A DNA stretch of 64,000 bases, from the NCBI GenBank assembly GCA_019637685.1, contig JAHBVF010000029.1:1-64000 (forward strand), read 5' to 3'. The stretch's first letter is position 1; the number at the start of each line of letters is the position of its first letter. Positions 50,101 through 59,100 of the stretch are shown in pieces. The notes under the pieces were generated by a model. The model made no database searches. It saw only the letters and a list, made by a program, of their open reading frames with translations, and had not been told where the DNA came from. Made by a program: the position numbers and the translations under genes. Source of the DNA: Caldilineaceae bacterium. Lineage in GTDB: Bacteria; Chloroflexota; Anaerolineae; Caldilineales; Caldilineaceae.

Positions 50101-53100
50101 GCACCGGCCCGCCCGCGTCCAGCACGCCATCGCTGTTGATACGCACAGCGCTGGCACTGGCCAGACTGTAGAATTGCAGCGTTCCGCCGCTGAGGGCCAG
50201 CGTGCCTTTGCCGCTGGGGATGACCACATCGTCCACCGGGCCGGGGAGCAGACCGCCGCTCCAGTTGGCCGGGTCCAGCAGGTTGCCGCTGGCCGGGCCG
50301 ATGAAGTTGACCTGCTCGCGCACGACAATATCGCCCACCGCGGTCGTCCCGGCGCGCACAGGCGGCAGAGGCGTGCTGCTGCCCTTCAGGTAGACCGTAC
50401 CAGAAAGGACGCGGGTGTCGGCGCGCAGGTTGCCGACAATTGTGCTCACGCCCGCAATGCTGAATGTGCCGTCTCCACCGGTCACACCCGTATAGCCGCC
50501 GGTGACGGTGACGGTTGCGCCCGCCTTCACCCCGCCGCTGCCGTCCACCACCCGGCCGGTGACTGTCGTGCCGGGGTCCGGGCCGAGGCTGACGCTGATG
50601 GGCGGCGCGGAGCCACTGTTGCCTTCCGTGTCAGTGACAATCGCGCCAACAGTCAGGCTGCTGCCACTGGCGGGGACCGGGTAGGCGACTGCATACGGCG
50701 CGGTTGTGTCTGTGCCAACAGATGCGCCGTCCACCAGGAAAGTGACCGCGGCCACGCCCGTATCGTCCCCCGCGTCCGCGGTGAGGGTTGTCGTCTCGCC
50801 GTGGACCAGCGGATAGCCATCGGTCGGGAAAGTGATGTTCACCAGCGGGTCGCCGGAGAGGATCACATCCAGGCGCAGGCTGAGGGCATAGGCCCCAAAG
50901 CTGCCCGTAGAACGTCCCCGGAAGCCGCTGGCCGGGTCCACCGCGTCCACGGCCACGCTGCCGGGCAGGAGGAAGGGCACAGTATAGACGCCGGTGGCAT
51001 CGCTGGTGGCAGTGAAGCTGCCATTGCTGGCGACGACACTCAACGCCGCATTGGGAATCACCGCGCCGCCGCTGAAACGGACTGTTCCGGTCAACGGGCC
51101 GCCGGGGGCGACGACCGTCGCGGTGAAAGGTATACCGCGTCCCACATTGCCACTGCTGTCGGTGACAACCGCGGTTACAGTCAGCACTGCGCCCACATCC
51201 AGGCTGGCCGGGACGGTCAGGGAAAAGCCACGACTGGCGCTGGTGGCGGGCGGATTGATGACGGTTGCGCCCGTCGAAAGCACCGCGCCTTCGCTGCGAT
51301 AGCCGACCGCTGTCACTTTCACTTCATCTGCGCCGTCCACCGTCAGGCCCAGCGCCACGCCCTGCACTACCCGGTTGTCGGGCGGGCTGACGGTCAGCGT
51401 CGCGGCCGGGCTGAAAACATCCCGCACAGGCAGGCTGATGGACGCAAACGGCGACGCTTGGCCGGCGATATCCACCGCTTGGGCCTGTACAGTCAGGGAC
51501 TGATTGCCCGTGGCATTGGCCGGAATTGTGACTCTAAACGTCCTCTGTGCGCTGGTGCTGGCCGGATCGACACCAGTTGAGTCTGTCGAAACCACCACAC
51601 CGGAGGCGGAAAGGAGCAATGCCGTCACCCCTTCGTTGTCGCTGCCCTCCACGACAATTGCCACTTCCGCGCCGGGGTCCACCAGTACGCCGTTGGCCGG
51701 GCTGGTGATACTGACAACCGGGGCGATGACATCGCTGATCAGCAGCGTGCGCGTGATCAGCCCGCCGCTCTGTCCCCGGCTGTCGCGCACAGTTGCGGTC
51801 AGAAGCAGCGTGCTGTCGAGTGCGGCGCTGGCCGGGACAGAGACGGTGAAGAGCGGGCTGGCTGTGCGCCCATTGACACCGATACTCTGGCTGGGCGTGA
51901 CCGCGGGCGAGGCGTCCAGCGTCACGCCCGCCAAACTCAGATCGTCGGTGATGGTCAGGCGCACCTGCACATCTGCACCCCTGCCCACACGGCTGCCCTG
52001 TGGTGGGCTGGTAAAGCTGCCCGTGGGCGGGTCATCGCTGATGACGGTGAAAGTGACCGGCGACGAGACGCCCAGATTAGCGCTGGTGTCCGTAGCCGTG
52101 CCGGTGACAGTAACGACTGTGCCTGCACCCACACTGGCGGGCACAGTAAATGAAAAACTGCGGCTGGCGGTCATCAGCGCGGGGCTGACGGTGGCTGAGC
52201 CTGTCGAAGCCACACCGACGGACGCGTAGCCCACCGACGCCACGCCCACTTCGTCGCTGACATTGAGAGTGACAGTCACCCCGTCGCCCTGGACGACTTG
52301 TGTCAGAGGCAGACTGACGGAGACTGTCGGACTGAGGATGTCCCGCACCCGCAGAGTCAGGCTGGCCGAAGGGCTGGGATTGCCTTCCCGGTCAAAGGCC
52401 ACAGCGCGCACGAGAACGCTCTGGTTGCCCGTGGCCGTGAGCGGAATTGTCAGGCTGATCGTTACCGGTGCGCTGGCGCTGGCCGGATCGACAGCAAAGC
52501 TAGTCACACCGGAGATGACGCCGGTGGTGGTGAAGGCAACAGAAGCGATGGCGTCGTTGTCGGTCGCCAGCACACGCACATCAGCGGACGCGCCGGGATT
52601 GTGCAGGCTATTGTCTGCGGGGCCAATGAAGCTGAGCGCGGGCGGTGTCACATCGCCGACGGTCAGATTGCGCACCGCGCTGGTGGCGTAGCCCCGGCTG
52701 TCGGTGACAGTGACTGTGGCTTGCAGGCTACCCACCGCGCTGCCCGGAATATCAAAGCCAAAGCTACGGGTGGCGCTTGTCCCGGAAAGGGAGAAGCTGC
52801 TTGTGTGGCTCACCGCGCCGGTGACGACCAGCCCGACACTGCTCAGGCTCAAATCGTCGGTCAGGGCGACGGTCACTGTCACCCGCTGGCCGGGGCCAAA
52901 TTTCGCCCCTTCCGCCGGACCGGTGAAGACGACACCTGGCGGCGCATCGGCCAGCACAGTCAGCGTCAGCGGGCTGCTGCTGCCCACATTGGCGCTGGTG
53001 TCCGTGGCGACGCCTGTGACGAGGAGCTGGCCGGGTGTCGCGTTCATCTCCGCGGTAATCGTAAAGGTACGATTGGCATTTGTAGTGACAGGCGTGACAC

Positions 53101-56100
53101 CTGTCACTACGCCGTCATTGAAAACACCCGCTGCCCGGAAACCGATGTGGGCCAGGTTCACATCATCGCCGGCCGCGACAGTCACGGCCAGGCTGGTGCC
53201 CTGGATGAGGGAGGTGGCGTTGCCCGCGGCGGTCAGAGTCACGGAAGGCGGCACAATATCCCGTATGCGCAGGGTGCGCGTGATGGGAATCGACAGGTTG
53301 CCTTTGCTGTCCTGGCCGCGCAGGGAGAGTGTGACAATCCCGTTCGACGGCGCATTGGCCGGGATGGGAAGAGCGAAGCTGGCCGCGGCGTTTGTCTGGG
53401 CCGGGGCGACTGTGCGCTGGTCGGCGAAGCTGGCCGCGCCGGAAGCCGCCAGAGAAATCAGCCCAATGCCGTCCACATCCGTTGCCTGCGCGCTTACTGT
53501 GACGGTTTCGCCGGGGGTGACGACCGTTCCATCCGCGGGACCGGTGAAGGCCAGTTGGGTTCCGGTGATGACGACGGTCATCTGGGCGAAGTTGCTCACC
53601 TGATTCTTACCGTCGGCGGCGCTGGCCTGCAGGGCGATGGCGCTGCCCAAGCGTGCGTTGGCGGGGACGTTCACCACAAATGTGCGGGAGACCGTCGGAC
53701 TGGCCGGGTCGATTGTGGCCGCGAAGGTCGTCGTCACCCCGCCGGTGGCCTGGGCAAAGAGACGGTTGACGGCCAGATCGTCCACAGCGCCCACAGTGAC
53801 ACTGAAGGGGTAGCCCACTTCGACAGTCGTCGCCAGCGGTGCAAAAAGTGTCGCCACCGGCGGCGTGTCCGACAAAACATTCAGGACGACGCCCTTATCC
53901 GGGCTGACATTGCCCGCGTTGTCGATGGCCCGTGCCCCAATCGTCAGGACCGGGGCCATTGCGCTCTCCACCTGCAGGAGCAGTTCGTAGGGCGCTTGGG
54001 TATCGCTACGACGCAGGACGCCGTTGACATAAAAGTCCACCTGGCGGATGTCGTCGTGACCAGCAGCGATCTGCGCCGTGGCGATCAGACTGTCGCCCAC
54101 GATTACCGATGGGCTGCGGTTGCTGGTCAGGCTTTCGATGGCGGGCGGAATGATGTCCAGACTGGTGAAGCTGAGGGTGCGGCCCGCGGGCTGGCGATTC
54201 CCGGCCCGATCCGTGGCGGGCAGAATTGTGGCCGTGTAGACCGCGTTGGGGAGCAGTGGCGCGTTGGGGGTAAAGACGATTACGCTGTTGTTCTGGATAA
54301 AATCGATGCGACCTGCTACAGCGATGCCGCTCTTAAAAAGCTGGACAGCGGGCGCGCTGTAGGCCGCGGGGTTGAGCGCTTCGGAATACTGGACCCGCAG
54401 CACCGATTCCAGGGGCACATTCTGGGCGTTGTCCGCCGGGCTGAAGGTGGTGATGCTGGGGGGTGTCGTGTCCTGGGTAGTGAAGCTGCCGGCAAATTCG
54501 GCGGACAAATTCTTGCCGGACAAATCCTTCACGCCACTCTTGACTTTGACGTTCACCGTCGCAAAGTCCGGGTAAGCAGTCGATGGCGTGAATGTAAGCC
54601 GGTCGCCCGCGCCGTTCAATGCCCGACTCCCGGAGACGAGCGCGCCGCCCGCGCTGACTTCCACATTGGCAGCATTGACGGTCGCACTGTCCACTGGCTC
54701 GGAGAAAACGATCTCAATCGTGCGGGTGACCGGCTGGCCACTGCTGCCGCTGGCGGGGGTGATGCTGACGACGGACGGATAGCTCTCGTCCAGGCGCAGG
54801 TCGCCAGCGTCGGCGGTTTGACCCTGGCTGGCAACCGTCGCGCTGCCACTGGCTGTGCCACTGCCCAGCGGGTCTTCCACAGAAATTGTATAGCTACCCA
54901 GAGGCAGATCCTCAAAAGTAAACCGCCCGTCGCCGTCGCTGACGCCGTAGCGGGTGCTGCCGCTCTTGCGCACAGTGATGGTCATATCCGGCGCGGGGGT
55001 CGTGCCGTCCTCGCGCAGAACCCGACCCGCTATAGAACCGGCAGCCTGTAGCACAACTGTGACACTCGCGCTGCCACCCGACGCGGCCAGTACGCCATCC
55101 GCGGAGCCACCCAGCCCGTTGGCGGGGTTGCGCGCGCTGACGCTGAAATCGCCAAGCAGCGCGTTGTCCACCCGGAAAGTGCCGTCGATGCCGGAAAGAA
55201 GGGAGACCGCAAAGCTGCGGGGCACGCTGCTCTTGCGCCGCACTTTGACTTCGGCAGAGGCGACGGGATTCCCGCTGCCATCCACAACGACACCGGTAAT
55301 TGTGCCGGTGCCGAGCAACTGCACGGGGACTGTCACGACTTCCGTGTGATAGCTGATCGTCCCGCTTCCCCGCCCGCCGTCGCCGCCCACCTGGGCCAGG
55401 GCTGTGACAGAAAAACCGCCCACCGGCACATTTTCCACCCGGTAGAAGCCGCTGCCGTCCACAGTTGTAGAGCGGACAGTGCGGCCATAGCTCACCTGCA
55501 CCTGGGCGGTGGTGGAGGGGCTGCCATTAGCTTCGGTGACAATCCCCTCGACTGTGCCCCGCTCCGGTACTTGCAGGGCGACAGTTGTGGTGACGATCTG
55601 CCCTTCGCTGGCCAGGCTGCCGGATGCGCTGCCGCTCCAGCCGGTAGGTTTGTCGCTGGCGCTGACGCGGAAGTTGCCCGCGTTGACGCCGGGAAAGACG
55701 AAGCCGCCGTCTGGCCCCGCGGAAGTGTAGAGTTTTCCGTTGTCGTTGGAGGATAGGCTGACGGTCGCGCCGGGCATGGCCGCGCCGGTCAGACTCTCGA
55801 CGACATAGCCCCGCACTTCGCCCTGGGGCCGCTCGCCGATGTTGACGGTGACCGTCTGACCGTTGGCCGTAATCGCGCCGCTGCCCCGGCCTTCCCGCCC
55901 GGTGATAAAGTCGAAGGCGTCCAGGCTGAAACCCGCTTTGGGCACGCCGGTGAAAGTATAAATGCCGGAGGCGTCGGTGACTTCGTAGATGTCTCGCCCG
56001 TCAAAGCTGCTGGTCAGGTGAATCTGGGCGTCAGAAATGGGTGTCGTGCCATCGGCCCGGAAAAAGCGACCCGTGACTGCGCCGAACTCGTCGGGGACAG

Positions 56101-59100
56101 TCACAGTGACGGTCACAGTCTCGCCCGGCGCGGGGAGTGTGCCCCCCCGAAAACCTTTGCCGCCGTTGGCCGGGTTGTTGGCGTAGACGCTGAAACGGCC
56201 TTCGCGTACGACGGGGAAGGTGAAGTTGCCGTTGCTGTCGGTCTGGCCCGTACGGCTCTGTTTTGTGAAATTGCTCTCGCGCAGATGCAGGGGTGCGTTG
56301 GGGATGGCCGCGCCGGTTGTGCCGACGACTTTCACAGCTACACTCCCCAGGCCGAGCAGTCGGATGTCCACCACCGCGTGGCCGCCCACACCCACGCCGC
56401 CAGCGCTGCGTCCGGTCAGCCCGCTGACTTCATCCAGCGCGGTGACGTTGAATCCGCCCGCTGTGATCAGTGGCACCGTATAGACACCGCTGGCATCGGT
56501 GGCCACAGGCACATCCTGCATTGTCCGGGAGTTGAAACGGACGACAATGCCTTCACCGACCGGTGTCACCCCGTCGGGCAGGTAGACAGTGCCGCTCAGG
56601 GAACTGGTGGCTTTGAGGGAGAGGGTAATGTATGTCGTCTCGCCCAGTTTGACGGTTGTGTTGGTGGCGACTTTGCCGTTGAAGGCGTTGACCGCGGCAA
56701 TGGACACCGGCCCCACAAAGACATCCTCGAAAAGATAAGAGCCGCTGGACGGGTCGTTGTCCACAATGCGGTTGAGCTGTTTGGTGGTGTAGCCGATGCC
56801 GACGGTCTGGCAGGGGGTGAAGTGAACGACGGTATCGCCGATCTTCACGTCCTGATAGCAACTGGGGTTGCCGTCGTCTTTGATGACATTCTTCACAACC
56901 TGCAACTCACTCAGCCCCACCTGCGCGGCCAGAGGTGTGATGCTGTCGTCGTCCAGAATCGTCACGTGCAAGCGGCCCTTGCCCTGCCAGCGGATATCGC
57001 CATTGACCGTCTGGTTGTGGGCAGAGACCCGCACAGAACGGGCGTTGCCATCTTTGAAGTCGGGCTTGAAGGCGCTGAGAATGTAATTGCCCTCCACGGC
57101 AAAGGGGATGAGGTAGAAGCCGTTGGCGTCGGTCCTGCTGCCCAGCAGCCGCGGCCCGATGGCGAGAATCTCCAGATTGGGCACGGGTGTCGTGCCGTCG
57201 GCCTGGGTTACGCGGCCGGCGATGCGCCCGACGACAGGCAGGCGCAGAATCACCGAAGCGGTTTCGCCCGGGCGCAGCAGATTGACCGTCGCTTGGGCCA
57301 GCAGTTCCCCTTCTGTGACCAGTGCCTGAATAGTCCGTTTGCCCAGAGGCATATCGGGAATGACAAAACGCCCATCGGCGTCACTCTTCACCAATTGCAA
57401 TCCACCGCCGATCGTCGCATCGGCCACAGGCAGCCCCGCGCCGTCCAGCACAGTGCCCTCAATCGTACCTGTGCCGCCAAAAAGGATGAGGTTGGCAGTC
57501 ACGTCCTGGCCCGCCACAATCGTCGTGGCGGCTTCGGCAGTCTCAAATTGGCTCTGGTCGAAGGCAGAGACCGTCACTTTGCCCGGCGGCAGACCGGTAA
57601 GCTGATAGTAGCCGCTGCTGTCGGTGATGGTGTAGCCGCCCAGCGTGGAATAGACGGGTACGCCCTCGGCCGCAGTCACGCCGTCGCTGCGGTAGACCCG
57701 CCCGCTGACACTGCCCCGCTCCCGCTGCACCCGGTCCACATTGATCAGTGTCAGATCGACAAGCGTCGTGCCGCCATCCGCGGCCACGTTGGCCACGGCC
57801 TGGGCCTGGGCGCGGGTGGGCTTGTGGACGGCAATAAGATTGGCGTTGCCCACAGGCACATTGCCAAAGACATAGCCGCCGCTGGCGTCGCTGGTTGCCA
57901 CCTGTGTCTGGCCGCTGGTCAGGCTGGTCAGTCCCACCTGCGCGCCGGGCAGGGGCGTCGTTCCATCCGCCGCATAAATACGTCCTGCGACTGTGCCTTT
58001 GCCGGAGAAGATCAGCCGCAGATCGAGCCGCTGGCCGTTGTAACGGACGGTCGTGCCCACATTCACCCGCTCACCCGTCTCCGGGTTGGCGGCCACAAAA
58101 CGCGTCGGGTCCGCGGTCACGTAGTCCAGATGGAAGCGCCCGTCTGCATCGGCAGCTTTGGATGTGATGGTCACCCACTGGAATTTGTCGCCCGCCAGAA
58201 TCTTTTGGATCAATTGGATGGCCGCGTTGGGCACTGGCGTGCCGTCCGCCTGCACCACCTGGCCGTCCACTACACCGCCCGTGCCGGTGACGGTTATGGA
58301 AATAGGCAGGGTGACAGTCAGGGGTGACATCAGATTGGTGTGGCGGTCGTCAACGTTGGCGACGGTCACACTGCGCGGGATGAAAGGGCCGATACCGTCG
58401 CGCAGGCGCAGGAAGGCCACCCGGCTGCTGGGCTGGAGGGAAGTCGCCAGAATCTGATTCTCATCGACAGAAAAGTTTGTGATCTCCTCGGCCTGCTTGC
58501 CCTGCTGGGCAGCCGACGGGCTGATCTCCTCGTCGAAGAGGACAGCGACGAGACGGCCAAAGCGGTCCCGGCTGGCGACCTGCACCGCGCTGATAATATC
58601 CGGGCCGGCTTCGGGCAGAAGATTGTCGCTGGCGGGTGTCAATTGTCCTTCAAAAAAACCGTCGCCGCTAGCATCCACATTCAGCACAATCTCGTGGGAC
58701 GAGCGGTTGCGCCCCACATCAAAGACGGGCACGGACAATTGGGCGCGGCCACCGGCCTGAATTGTCACATCCTCGAACTGGACGAGACGCTGGCCGCTGG
58801 CCGTCGGGATCAGTACGCCCACATCGAATGTGCCAGCGGCCACCCCGGTCAAATCGACAGTGTGGCGGCCTGGCTGGGGCGCGGCAATGAAGGCGAAGTG
58901 GCTGTAGTTGCCAGTCTCTCCGCTCAAGTCGAAAAACTGGCCGTAGGGAATGGAGCGTTGAATGGGCGCATTGGCCGCGGATTTGCCCATCTGCTTGCCG
59001 TCGGGAGCCGTGACGCGCAGCACAACCGGTCCGCCACCCGCGTCCTGGCCGGTGATGACAGAAAAATAGGGTGGGCGAGAAAGGGTGGCTGTCGCCATCC

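Noticed and set aside
56018..58327. 769-codon plus-strand frame opposite the giant gene
   Set aside because: Shadow frame without domain signal. The minus frame continues uninterrupted with regular domains.
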